In this document: one piece after another, positions 33,241 through 46,400 of the stretch
Numbering within the stretch: position 1 is the first letter of the stretch
How the letters are laid out: every line of letters starts with the position of its first letter
Origin: Archegozetes longisetosus
Lineage: Eukaryota > Arthropoda > Arachnida > Sarcoptiformes > Trhypochthoniidae
Assembly (NCBI GenBank): GCA_018873245.2
Contig: JAEMBT020000006.1
Span: 8,887,855-8,951,854 of the forward strand
Direction of reading: 5' to 3'
DNA: 64,000 nucleotides
Position numbers and translations under genes: made by a program
Notes under the pieces: model-generated
What the model saw: only the letters and a program-made list of their open reading frames with translations
Database searches by the model: none
Told to the model about the DNA's origin: nothing

Positions 33241-35469
33241 TCAGTAATTAATTAAATTAGTGATTAAATTAAATTCTATTTAAAATATCCTTTGTTATCG
33301 TTAATTTGTAAGAAGTTATGAAAATTTGAATTTTTGCGGATCTTTTCTCCGACAATCTTATATCCTGAAACTTTAACATATAATTATTCGAAGTTAGAAC
33401 AATCTTTTCAAATAACCTAAAAGCTCTATAACACCATTGTTCGAACAAACAACCAATTTAAGTTGAACTTCTAATTAGCTCGTGTTCGGAATATTAGACA
33501 AACTGAAACTTTCCTAATTAGCAGAAGTACTTACAAGATCTGTTTTGTCTGTAGACTTTCTCACAAGGTATAATAAAGGAGTTTCTTTTCACCAATAAGA
33601 CATGTTTTCTAGATTGAAGGTAGAAGATCACACCATCATTAATGAATTATTCATTTCAATTGTTGATTACAAAGTACTGTTCTAGAAAACGAAACCATCC
33701 TCAATCTAATTTATGCTAAAACCATTTGGAAATTAATTATTAAATTACATAATATCCAAGCCCATTATCCTAGCTTCAATTTGATGTACAACTCGATAAG
33801 TGAGAAAATATTTATCAAAATATATTAGTACTAAGACCAACCACACGAGAAAAGTGTTTCTAATGTATGGGATGCTAGATATATTTTTAAGATTAAATTT
33901 CAAAAGTGTTAAGTAGAGAGAACTCTCACTTTTCAAAACTTCATTTTCATCGAAACAACGAACTTTTAACTTCTGTTTATATACATTAGAAAAATTGTTC
34001 TCTCAATCAAATTATCCACTTTTGTTTGCTTATTATTATTTTTTAGGTCAAACTTGTGCCGAAAATTGAGCATTTTTTTAATTGAAACAATTTAGTAGTT
34101 GAACTATTGGTAGGATTATTTATTTCCCTCTATATACAATATCTCTAATTAAAGCTATATGAACAGCCATTGATTTGATACAATTTGCAGAAATTTTGAG
34201 GCAAAAATTTTCTTATAAATTACGTTGAAAATCGTTACATTTATAAGGTCCAACCCCTCCGAAGTGTTATTTCGATTTCTACCCCTAGTAAGCAAATAGT
34301 TTGTTCTCAAAAGCTTTCATTTGTTTTGAAGTTTATGATGAATCGCATCAAAAGAATGCAAATCCATTTTTTAGAAGGTAATAATTCTATTCAAGGATGC
34401 ATCAACAGAGAGACAGTACATGTAAAACTGGAATTTTGAAACTTTTTCCTTCTAGAATATATGTCAAAGTAGTCGACAATTGAAGGAAATTGAATTTTGT
34501 AATTTTTTGAAATCAAATCAAGTTTAGAAGATGTCAAAAACTATTCTTCGATACCTCCTAGAAATGCGATTTCAAAGTTGCGATTCTGGCTGTTTAGTTG
34601 TACAGAGTTCTGTACTAATTTGGAAAATTCCAACACTTTTTAATTTCATATAAAATCAAATTGAGCACTTATTTCGTTATAAGTCGAACCCACCCATTGA
34701 AACATTTACTCAAACTTTATATTGAAATTATTTTCGTATCAAAGCAATTTACTATTCTTAAGAAATACTTCTATTTATTATTGCAGCTATAATACTTAAC
34801 AGCTCTTTAAAAATTAACCAAACAAATTTGATATCAATTACGAGTTTGAGTGTCAAACAGAGCGATCAAACGAGACCTTGACTTAGAAAAGATAAGTTCA
34901 ATAGCAATGGTGTGACACCGATCGACACGAATTCTTCGTAACAACTAAAAAGTTATAATTATCGATTATCACTTTACTTTTATCCCCTTTACTTTATTTA
35001 ATTTTCAACCTTGCCTTTTAAATCAACTAATTGTGTCTAACTGAATGTTTCATGCCTCATACTTTTATTATCAAATAAATTTTAGTTTGAGGAACGTTTA
35101 CAATCAAGTCATTCTACTTTTTTATTATAATGCTCAATAGAAAATCTCCCATCCTAATGTGAAAAATATCAGTGAATTCAAACATTTTGGTTTCAACTTT
35201 AATGTGTTTTTCAACTGTTAACCATAATAATCCTGAAAATTAGCAAATGGACGGATAATTTCTTCAGCGATGAGGTAAAGATCTATTTAGTAGAAAATTG
35301 GTTGCTATTAAACTGTTACTATTAAACCTTTACAAAATTATTGAAAATTGCGTCGAAATTGGTGTATTTTCATTACTTTGGTTACTTGTCGAGAAACTTG
35401 ATGTTTACGAATTCTGAATCATACTCAAACAATACAATCTGCTAATAGCCATGCATAAGTTCGGTTATA

Positions 35470-35727
35470 GTTCAGTTTAAGGTGCATATAGTATTAGAAT
35501 ATAAGTGAGTGATGTGGTTACCGAAACAATGCTGTCTTATGTTTAGCTCTCTAGGCGTGCCATACTCCTCACCTAGCCTAACTTAATTAAACATACCACT
35601 AATTTGGGTTAAATTATGTTAAATAATGTGAAAGACACGTGCAGAGCGTCAGGCATAGGATAACATTGTTTTGGTAACCACATCACTCGCTCATATCCTA
35701 ATACTGTAAGCACCGTAAATTGAAATA
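35470..35727. mobile_element. Hairpin MITE-like element, about 258 bp
   Basis: The left arm GAGTGATGTGGTTACC with flanking AAACAATG is mirrored by GGTAACCACATCACTC with CATTGTTT in the right arm. Outer ends TTCAGTTTAAGGTGC and GCACCGTAAATTGAA also pair. The centre, about 100 bp, is AT-rich. No ORF. Confidence 0.82.
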
Positions 35728-38700
35728 AAAATACTGTTGCCAGGTCTCAAGGATGCTCTTTGAGTCTCAAAAAACGAGGTCTAACCTAGTGTCTTAGGTA
35801 GTGACTTAGTAAAGTACAGAAATTTCAAGTGGAATTTTCAAGTATAAAATAGTTTTGCTTCTAGTTTTCTATTTTAATTTCTTTTTTTTCTAAATCATTC
35901 GACAATTTAATTATCGACTTTGATTTTACAAACACGAATTATGCCCCGTTTTCATCTTATTTAATGATTCTCTCGTTCATACTCATAGTGTAGTTAAAAA
36001 CGTTATTTTTGTTCATTCTTTTTTTGAATAAATGACTATTAAATAAATATTGTTTTTTGAATTTGAATCAAAGATATGAATTTATAAATCTATAAATAAG
36101 TAAATTTTTATTCATTTGTGAAACAAAAAATTTAAATTTAAAATCTATATTTCAGTTTTTAAATTTCAAATTATGTTCTGCTTCTTTAGCTCATATAAAA
36201 TGAATAATAAAAAAATAATGGATGCTCAATAGAGTAAACGAAGTTCATGAATTTGTAGATAAAATCTGTATTTTCGTAAATTTAGAAGTAAAATCGATTT
36301 TAGCTTTTTGAAAAATTTGCTTCAGTCTCCCCTTCATATTTTTCTGAAGGACTGAGGTGGACCTGATCTGGCAACCAAACTTATGTACTACTATTATGCA
36401 GATTGTATTGCTTGAATATAATCCAGAATTCATGAACATTAAGCTTTTAACAAGCAATCAAAATAATATCAAAATACACCAATTTCGATGCATTTTTAAT
36501 AATTTCGTGAAAACTTGATAGAAAATTTTCTAATACTGTGAATCGGACTACAACCAAAGATTGACTATACACTATGATTGCACACATTATGAAGGAATAC
36601 AGTAGTTTATCTGTGTTACAACATGTAATCAAAATCAATCCTAAAGCATTGATTTTGAAATCTATTTAAAAAAGATGACTGTGAAAAATGACTAAAGAAA
36701 AACTAGTCACTTCCTTATCTAATAGTTTTGCAATACAGTTGGTAGAGAATATTTTCATCTGAACTAATGCAACTAAATGCCCCATTAATAATATAGGGAA
36801 AACCTTAACTGACTAATTGTCTCTATACTTTCATTCGACAGCAATTGATCTTGAACAAGGACTAAAATCCCAATCTTTCTGACTAGAACTCCTATTTGTA
36901 TTTATGTACACCAATTTGTTCATTACGTCAATTATAATATTTTATTTATTATATGCCGAAAAGTGGAAGCCTTGTAAGTTCTATTCTAAGAAATCTTATG
37001 AAATAAAAGATGTTCTGGAGAAGGTAATAACAATGCTGTTAGAAAAATGTAATCACTCTCAGAGGAGTCTTCTATCGAAACTTGTGGCTCGACTGAGTTT
37101 TCACTGAGAAGAGTTGATGGATCGGCACTAATACACATTTATAGCTGTTGAATCTTTCCTGAAAATTTCCCCAAAATTTGCTTATATGTTTACCAGGAAT
37201 TTATGCATGAATTGCAAATTTTTCGATCGATCTTACCACCCAAAATGCAATTAAAAGAAGAGATATAAATAACAAGTGATGCTTGTATCGACAGATATTA
37301 TTAACACTAGATTCGCGTTCTCTATGATAAGTTGCGAATATAAGTTGTGGCTGTGGTTCTACCCAATTATCTTCATGGCCATTAGCTCACAAGTTAACCA
37401 TTTGCAAAGTTGTTTATAAGGCACAGAAAACTTTGAGGATGTGAGCAAAACACATTCTATTTTATTTTTGTTTAGAGAAACCATTGAAAACACTTTTCGT
37501 CAAATTTCTTAGCGCAAACAGTAATTTAAATTTTCAAATTGCCAGTTTTAATTTGATTCAAAAGTCCTGCGTATGACTCTAAGACAGTAAAATGTTTGGT
37601 TATAAACATTTTTTATAATTTAATTTCAACTTCAAAATGAAAATGATTGCGGGCAAAGATCGCAAATCTTGAGTATAAATTTAAAACTGAAACATCTTTC
37701 TAAACAAAGCGAGCTAAACAGTTGAAGTATTATCTATAATTAACAATCTTATCAAAATATTGCAGAGAATATGAAGTAACAGGAATTAGACTACTATCAA
37801 GCTTTTGGCTTATCAGACAAATTTGATACCTAATTCCAGAGCGTGAGGAGAGGAAGATCACACTTAACCTAACAAAGTTTTATCAAAATAGACTAGTCAA
37901 ACATTGCTTTTATGCCAACCTAGTAGATAATAGGTTTTTTATTCAATTTTAGATATTATAAATTCATTGTTTATGCAGATAGATAATCACCATAAGTGGT
38001 TATTGACATCCATTCTGACTGAAGTATAAATTATAATAAAGAATATCTGTTTGAGTTTACGAAATACTGCCATAAAATTAGTGACGCCACAGATTTGATA
38101 AAGTATAGAGGATGAAATGCAAGTAATGGTAGCGACTAGCATCTAGCTAGGATGAATTTAGCGATTCATGTCTTAACGTTAAGTATGAACGCAATTAATA
38201 GCGTTTTGGTCCCGAGAAAACGAAAGCATATGACGCTATCAAATGAAGCAATAAAATGAAAACCTTTGTATTCCTTGTTATCTTAGTTTTGAATAGTCTT
38301 GTTTATTACTTATCTAATATATTAGAGCTGTATATTACCAGTTTATGGTATCAGTTTATTTTCTGGTCATTTTTTATGAACTATAACTATCTTAATGTCT
38401 TCAGATGATAGTAGACTTAAGTACTTGGGCTAAAACCTGGCAAATATTGATGTTTTTCTACTGCCTATTAGCTTCTTTCATACCTAAATATTCAAAGTCT
38501 TGTAAGTCATAACTGATAAAACTAATAATTTATTTCTGTTTTTGTTCCAGTAATGGCTCTCAACTAGCATTTATTAAACAGTTAATCGGTTTATAATAAA
38601 TTTTTGCTCGATTGGTACACTTGAGATGAAAATAATAAATTTGATTTGTAAACTTATGTTTTGTGCATAACTAGATTATTGTCGAGTCATTCAATGAATT

Positions 38701-39594
38701 GTGACTTAAGGCTGGCTCCAAGTGATAGTCAGTAAATATCATAACCACTTTGATAGAAGATTAATACTTTGAGTGAGAAGGACTCGATATTTTTATAAGT
38801 CTAATAAATTGAATATTCCCTGGACGATATTAAGGATTATTAGGAATGGAAGTCTATTAACGGAATCACAATAAAAGTGCACTTATACTCTATATTGAAT
38901 AGTGAAGAGCATTCAAGAGCCAAGTAGAATATTATACATGAGTCAGGTATCAGTTATTGAAGAATAACTATAACCGCATATCTTTCAACCAATCACCACA
39001 ATCATTATTAATCTTCAATAGTCTCGACTTCACCTTCTTTCAATCATTAACCATTTCACAGAAGAGGTTAAGTCAAGTGGATTATGACAACTTCAGCCAT
39101 CAAGTTTGTCAGACGCCAAGCAGTTGGGAATGAGTTTAATGTCGAGAGAGGATCGCGTTATTAGGACTCGTGCATACTTTTCAAATACAAATTATTAAGT
39201 GAATTGAAGTGTCACTCAAGAAGTGATATGTAACGACAATATTAATTGTATGTTTTATTAATTGAACATAACGTACGCCTAGAAGTTGTTACGAAAGTTC
39301 AATCGATAGCATATATGCACGGTTTAGATGGAATGCATCGAAAATTGGTTATATTCGTTATGGAAACAAAATAAAAACTCAGTAAGATTTAGAAAACAAA
39401 CTTTTGGTTATCTTAAATTGGTGCGAACATATCTGGGGCGCATTCTCCATGTCATTGGCATGCAATAGAAGATCGATTTTTGTTCTACCCGGTATTTGTT
39501 ATACTGCAAAATAGAAATTCAGTTTTGTGTTTCAGTTGACGTGCGTCAGAACGTTAACCAACTTTCTAACTGATACTAACATTCAGTTTCTGCC

Positions 39595-39596
<2 letters not shown>

Positions 39597-39627
<31 letters not shown>
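39597..39627. repeat. (CT)n microsatellite upstream of the Trk gene
   Basis: About 15 CT units, 520 bp before the Trk start codon. CT/GA runs can act as GAGA-type promoter elements in arthropods, but nothing here proves it. Confidence 0.9.
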
Positions 39628-39630
<3 letters not shown>

Positions 39631-40147
39631 ACGTGATTTAATGCAAATTTTAATTTGAACAGTTTGTGTTACTCTCACTCAACTTCTTCATACTATTTGT
39701 ACGATTCTGAACAATTATTATTGATCTCCAACTTTTTACTCTTTTTGTCAACTTGAAGCTCGAACACTTAGGAAGTGTTCAGTCATTAAACATCGCAAAG
39801 ACTGCGTTTGCATTGCATTTATTGCATAAGATAGTGACTTAAAGGGTTTGAGGTTTTATTGGAATCTTACAAATAAGTTATTTTCTCAATATGAGTGCTA
39901 ATAGAAGTGATACGAAACGAAAGCTGAGACTAATAAAAGTTAAACTTCAAGTTATTATAAGTAGTTATTAAATGCGGTTCGAAGGGAGAGGTATTGAAGT
40001 ATTAGTGATTAAACTGGAGATAAGAAAGAAAATAAAAGTTAATAATGTCAATAAAGATATTTGATTAGTTGTGATATTTGGAGAGCAATTAAGCAATTGC
40101 ATGATGCTGCACTTCGGCAGTTTTAGTGGTAATATATTCTATTATAA

Positions 40148-40452
40148 ATGCATTCGACTCAACATTCGGCTTTCATTGTGTTATATTATATTAGTTTTAT
40201 TTCTTACTCATCGCTCTGTCCTCGCAGCCAACACTTAAATCAATTTGCATTTAATAATCTAACTTCTAGTTATGACAACATAACAATAACCATTCAAATC
40301 AAAAACACAACTCAATTAACTCATATTGATGTTTGCAAAGTCTGCTGGTGTAATCCTAATAAAAAAGATACTCTCGAGTGCAAAAGACCTAATCAATTGG
40401 ACTCATTACCAGTTCTGCCAGAAAAGGAAGACAGAGCATTAATTACTGAAAT
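40148..40452 (+). CDS. Trk: Trk exon 1: signal peptide and LRR N-cap
   Basis: The ATG follows an in-frame TAA directly, which supports the start. Residues 1-25 include a hydrophobic core ([10 protein letters not shown]) of a secretory signal. Three N-glycosylation sequons lie at N37, N44 and N53. The cysteine knot CKVCWC with C78 and then [12 protein letters not shown] matches the Trk LRR N-cap (C..CC...L.C..LDSL). Donor AT/GTAAGT, phase 2. Confidence 0.88.
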
Positions 40453-43400
40453 GTAAGTTCACTTTCAAGCATGAATTATTCACTCATAACTGAGCCATAA
40501 GTGAGCAAAGCTTTGAAATGCGGGCATTTTTATGATCGTTAGTTTTGATTTATGATAGATCAAAAAGTGTTGTTAACAAATCTCTTTGTAAATAACTATT
40601 AATGTAAATATAAAGTAATATAATTTGTACTTTATATTGTTATGCGCCTCGTATAGAGAACCATAAAATAATAAGATATCCTTATAGTTAAGATATGCAA
40701 TTATACCCTTTTGTGCCAAATTATTTATTGCAAAATCATCTGAAAAATCAGTGGCTACTTAAAACTGCTTTGTACTAATGGCAAATTTGAAATCGGAGTC
40801 AGCTTTAAGATAAACAGCTTTTATATAAGATTTCTGGATTACTCATTACGTAAAACTTACTATTTATAAACCTACTCTAGCACAAATTCAACAGTTTCCT
40901 TGTACCATGCAGCTAAGTCATAAAATCTTCTTTCTAAAGGTCTTATTCATTAAACATTTTCGAAAGTACTTATCGATATATCTCTATCAATCCCTTATTC
41001 ATTTGATATGAGTTGATAGAAATGTTGAAAATTTGATTAATCATCGCAAGAAAATATTTATAACCGGAATGACAGATCATATCGAGCATCAGTTTTGAAT
41101 GTAAAATAAGCATAAAATCTTTTAAATTCTTTCGTGACGTGAACACATGATTAGCTTGACTTTCAGGCATATAGCGTAAACTTAATAGTTTTGTTGAACC
41201 TAGAATTTAGATCTTAGTTTTTTACATAATCTTCTTTCATCTTCACTAATCTTCTCTTAGCTTAGACTTTAAGTCTTTATTTTTTGCCTAATTTAAAAAT
41301 TAGATAGTCTTCAAGATTTCGAGTATTTACTCGATAAAGAGGATGTAAAAATTTGGTGACTGTAAAAGTGAAAAATGTTGAAATACGCAGTTTTTACTAT
41401 CCGCAGATTCAAGTATATAGCTTACAGCTTTAAAGCAAGTTTAGCTCATCCAAAGTCGGTATTAGGATTGACTATTTTTAAACTTTGCACAACTTATTTC
41501 CTAAAATTCTACAATAAATGTCCCAAATCTACATTTATTTAATGATCTATTTCAGTGCCATTTCCCGTTCGAACCGGAAATGTTGCATTCAGCTATATGT
41601 TAGGTATTCAATTATATTAAAGCGATCACTTTTAAAGTTGAATCCAAGAATATTTTTTACTTCAATTTATGGCACTCTTGTAAAAGCCAAGTGTAAATAA
41701 AAGACTTCGAATGAGAAGTAGTCACACAATAGACTTGATGCTGTTTTATTTGTACTTTATTAGAGTCTTATCACAACAGGCTTTAGAAAGCATTCAGATC
41801 TCAAATGATATACAGTATTAGTACTAGTACGGATATTAAAGTTTGGTCAATCGAGCAATTTCAATTCATTTAAAGAGTCAATGTATTCACATTCCAAATG
41901 CTTATTACTAAAGTCTTACATCAAGTTGTCAAACTCAGCACTACTGTATTTTCATTTTGTTTACACTCACAAACTTGATAATCGTTGATAGCAACCAGAT
42001 GTGATACGTTGTGATGGTATGTTTTCCATCAGGTCAAAATATTGGACACTTTAGCAAACGTTCAATATACATAAGATAAGCAGAATATAAGTTAAATTCT
42101 TGAAAAAATGAACGCGCATTTCAGGGAGACTTAGGTGGTAGCAATCTTATTTGTTGCTGTCAAGTATTATTAAGTTTCAACTTTGCCTTTACTAACTTAT
42201 TTCCAAATAAAAGTGTTTTGGAATTTACGTTTTCAGGCCTATTGTTTATCTTTTAGAAAATGGGAAAAGAATAAGCCCACCAAATAGTAGTGTTTGCCAA
42301 ACATGGTTTAACCATGTTTTTAAAGGCATTTAATTTGAATTGTAAACTAATAAATGCGACGTAGTGAAGCTCCTACTTTAGTTTGTTTTATGATCAGATT
42401 TTAAATCGAAAACATTCGTTCTATTTAGATAAAGTATTAAGTTGTTAGTCATAACTCATTGCTATCAATTGATTAGTAATGAAACAAGTCCTAATTATGT
42501 CAAGCAAATCATAAGTTTTCATTGGCTTCAATTTTAGATAAGATCAGACTGACAAACACATGAGTAGCAGAAATACTACTATGATTAGTGTTGTTTTGGA
42601 AGGTGAGAACATTTCAAAATATGATATATTGATTCTGCGAAAATATGAAATCACTCGCTCCCGTAAGATTCTTAAGTTAACAACAAATATTTAGTGCGTC
42701 TCAAATATAATAAGTATTCCTAACTATTTTGTTAGACATGATTTATTGATTGAGCCTTTTCTAGTGGATTTTTTCTCAAAAACTTTTAGATTTTCAACCT
42801 AACCAACGCTTCGTTTCTATTTTTAATAAATAGGCTTAAATTCTTAGCTCAAATCTGTATATTTTTGTAAATTCGGAATTAGTTAGAATTGTAAAAAGTA
42901 CATAAATGGCAAAAGAGATTTTTAAAAGGTGACTCTATTTTCTGCTTTAATTAAAATAACTCGATTCATCTCATTCGTCTTATTACTTATGTTTGAAATC
43001 AAACAAATTCATTATTGCTGTAATCACTTTGTAATGAGTCGACAAAACTAATGTCACATTTAAATCAAGTCTAATTCTCATAAATAAATGAATGTTTAAA
43101 TTGTATAGCATGACTATTTTTGTTTGAAATGAACACATAACGAAGTTTTCAAACTCATTAATAATACAATTAATATCTAGGAATAGAATTGAATACTTAT
43201 GAAGCTTTCGAATGATGCTATGCATAGAATATGTGAGTGAGACGTGAAATAGAGAGAAAATTGATGCGTGCAATTCAATAATATCTTCAATTAATTAATA
43301 TTGAATAGCATTAACCAACCAAGTTTGTATAGCCATTAGTGATCCATCTCCCCTTTGCAATTGATTTGCTCAAATTGACTTCCTCCAAATAATGCGATCT

Positions 43401-46400
43401 CAGTTAGTATTATGTGATCAAAGCCAGAAGTCACGTTTATATTATGCTTTTAGAGTGTAAGGCTTTTAGGAAAGGTTTATGTAGTGCGTGTAATCCTATA
43501 GGTCAATCCCCCCTAAAAACCTTACACTCTCTAAAAGCACTACATAAGCCCCCCCTTAAAAGCTCAACACAAACCCGATTACTGATTAAAACTTGGAACA
43601 TTGCATTAGAAGCGTGCATAGTTTCTAATTATCTAATTAACTGATTCGTTACTCATTATTTTATTTTTTGTAAATTTATGAGCGATACATAGATAATGCG
43701 TATAATTAAACTTAGATTAGTTTTTCTCGAGAACATACATTAATTGAAATTTGTTTATTTTTAAAGCATTATAACTTCTTCGAAATCCTTTATCGATTGA
43801 GAATCAGCATAACAAGTCATTTGGTTATTGATAGTGATCATCAATATTGAATACATAGATGATTTTATCTAAAATGCTTCAAAATGCTCCCAATTTTGTG
43901 AATTAATTCCAACTCAATATTCACTTAAATTCTTAATTGTTTGAGATGTTTTAACAAAACTTGAAGATTTTTCAGCTCATTAAAATACTTAACAAACACT
44001 CATCGCAAGATTTAAAATGAATATTTTCAAATTTGAACTCACAAATAAGATCATTTTCTGACTTGCCATTGGTAAGAATTAGTATTTTGACCTAATGATC
44101 TTGATTTTAGACTTATATTTCAAAAGTATTACCTAGTTTTAATCAATCGTTTGATGATTGGTTTGTTGAAAAATAATATCTTCTCGAATGATAGTTTTGT
44201 AATATGAGAACTTTGCTATCATAATTGATTGTTACTTCTGTTAGACTTGTTGCTTTCTTCTAAACTAGTTTTATGAACTATGTTATTAAAAATGTGTGAA
44301 ATTTTGTGACACTACTAAGAAGCTGTTGAGTAAAAAGCTTGGCAGAGATAGTTTGGTCATCTGAGTTAAATGTGCTTCTGCACTTTTTATCTTTTCGAGC
44401 TATTTAATCTTGAATTATTGATTTTATCAAAAAAGAGATTATTTTGGGGCAAATATGAATTATATTGTTTTCTAAAAACCAAGGTTGACACTTTCAATTC
44501 TTCTTAGAATAGTTAAATAGTTTACTTGAAACTAATTTACTTCTCAAATATTCACTTGAGATCATTTTCAGACCTGTTTAATTACTTTAAAGTTAAACTG
44601 AAGTTCATACAATTATTAAACATTAAACTTGACACTATTGTGTGCCTCAAAGCAATCAGTATTGAGTATAGGAATTGAACATAATACCAACAGTAAACTC
44701 AATTATGTTCTGTTCACACAACAATTATATAATACCAGAGAAATGATTGAAAAAAAACCTTATATAGCAGTAATGCCTGTGTATCAAATAAATTAAAAAT
44801 AGTTGAGTCAGTTCTGCCTTTATGATAGTTATGATTAGATTCCTTTGTTCTAAACATTGTCCCATAGCATTCTTTATCACTATATAGTATATAAAATCCT
44901 TATACAGTTGATTGAACACCCGAACAAACTCGAAAATTAAGTTAAATTCTTGTTCAAGCTGAGAGCGTATTTCTTTAATTGAAACGTTGCTTTCTCAACT
45001 ATTCCGAATTAGTATACAAAGCATCGATTGAAATAATCTGATTACTTAATTTGACATCAAAGCTTTTAACGCTTTTCGTGACAGCAACTTATTAATAGAA
45101 GTAATATATAGTTATATTATTCAGTATTGGATCCATTCATCGTACAGTCAAACCTGTCCAACTTAGACACGCACTCAAGTGGTTTTTAAAGAATCATACA
45201 TAAATCTAATAGAAATATATGGTCCAATTGCTATTGATTTTTAAAACCACTTAAATGCATAAGAAAGTTACCAGATCTTACTGTACACGTCAAAAATAGT
45301 TAGAAAATAGACTTTCAAATTTCAAAGAGACCATCAATGTTACAAATTTAATATATAATATAAGCTAAAAATAAAGTAAAGATATGTGAGATCTAATTTT
45401 TAAGAGTTTGAGTTTAGAGTTTCAGCATTAGTTTACAAAACGCATTTCAGACCAACTATAGTTATTTCGAAGAGTATTTTAAGCTATAATTGAAAGCTTT
45501 CGGGAAAAATCTTCCAACATGACCACATATTAAAAAGAATAATTTATTTGAGAACTAACTTGCAAATTTAGTTAGTGTGCAAGTTATTTGATTTGTGAGG
45601 TGTTTCCTCCTAAATTGATATGAAATTTGCTTGCTTACCATAGCTTGAACGTCTCCTATGAAGGTTCTATTATAAAATATTCAGGCTAATAGAAAAATTT
45701 CCATTTCAACCTTAATTCTATATTTCTATTTTGTCATATTATATAATATATTATATAACATAAGTTTAAAATTTCGATGCAAATTACTTGAAAATATCAA
45801 TAAATTTTGGTGTTGTCAAACGACGACTCAATTTCTTATTCACTACATAACTGCTAAAAGAATTGTAAGCATACACAAAAAGCAAATTTATTTATAAGTC
45901 AAACAAATACATTCGATGAATATTCTGTTGATTGAACTAAATGTTATGGCTACAACCAATTAAGATTTTAGATAAAATTTCAACTTAATTCATCTCTTCA
46001 TGTAAGTCATTCACTTGAAAGATCAATTGGATTCTGTATCTCAATTCCCAAACTAATTAATCCAAAGCATCATTAAACAAACTTCCAAAGCTCATTTACA
46101 GGTTTTCTGCTGAATAGTATATTTTGTTCGATTGATGTAAATTAAATGTATATAAAAGTGATGAAACATGGTCACTTTCTTTCTCATGAATAGCAAATTG
46201 CAAATCAAGAATGCAACCCTCATTGATTCGACAGAAAATGTCGAGCGAATCTATAAATAAGCTATAAAAAACGCAACAAAAGTTTGGATTCCATAACGAA
46301 AGAATCTCGAAAATCAAATTTTGTGAGACTTACTTCATAGAAGTTGTACGGTAGCAAATAGGTTGATATTGCCATTGATTACGATTTAGTTGTTGGTAGT

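Larger units (their letters stand above)
26525..40147. other. Intergenic region between PDE8 and the Trk gene
   Basis: No gene recognised. It holds minisatellites (27098-27210, 27521-27588), repeated ATCTGC words (28088-28140), a TTAGG run (29491-29506), a TIR element (30020-30393), a large foldback (31845-32533), a transposase relic (32698-33240), a hairpin element (35470-35727) and a CT run (39597-39627). The Trk promoter and 5' UTR probably lie in the last few hundred bases. No start site can be named. Confidence 0.65.

Noticed and set aside
34230..34700. Two similar ATAAG..GAACCCA.CC words in direct orientation
   Set aside because: The similarity is short and imperfect, with no terminal structure, so it does not support an LTR or MITE call.
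36245..36638. Two adjoining minus-strand ORFs that might form one reading
   Set aside because: No convincing reverse transcriptase, transposase or host-gene motif could be seen. Left unassigned.
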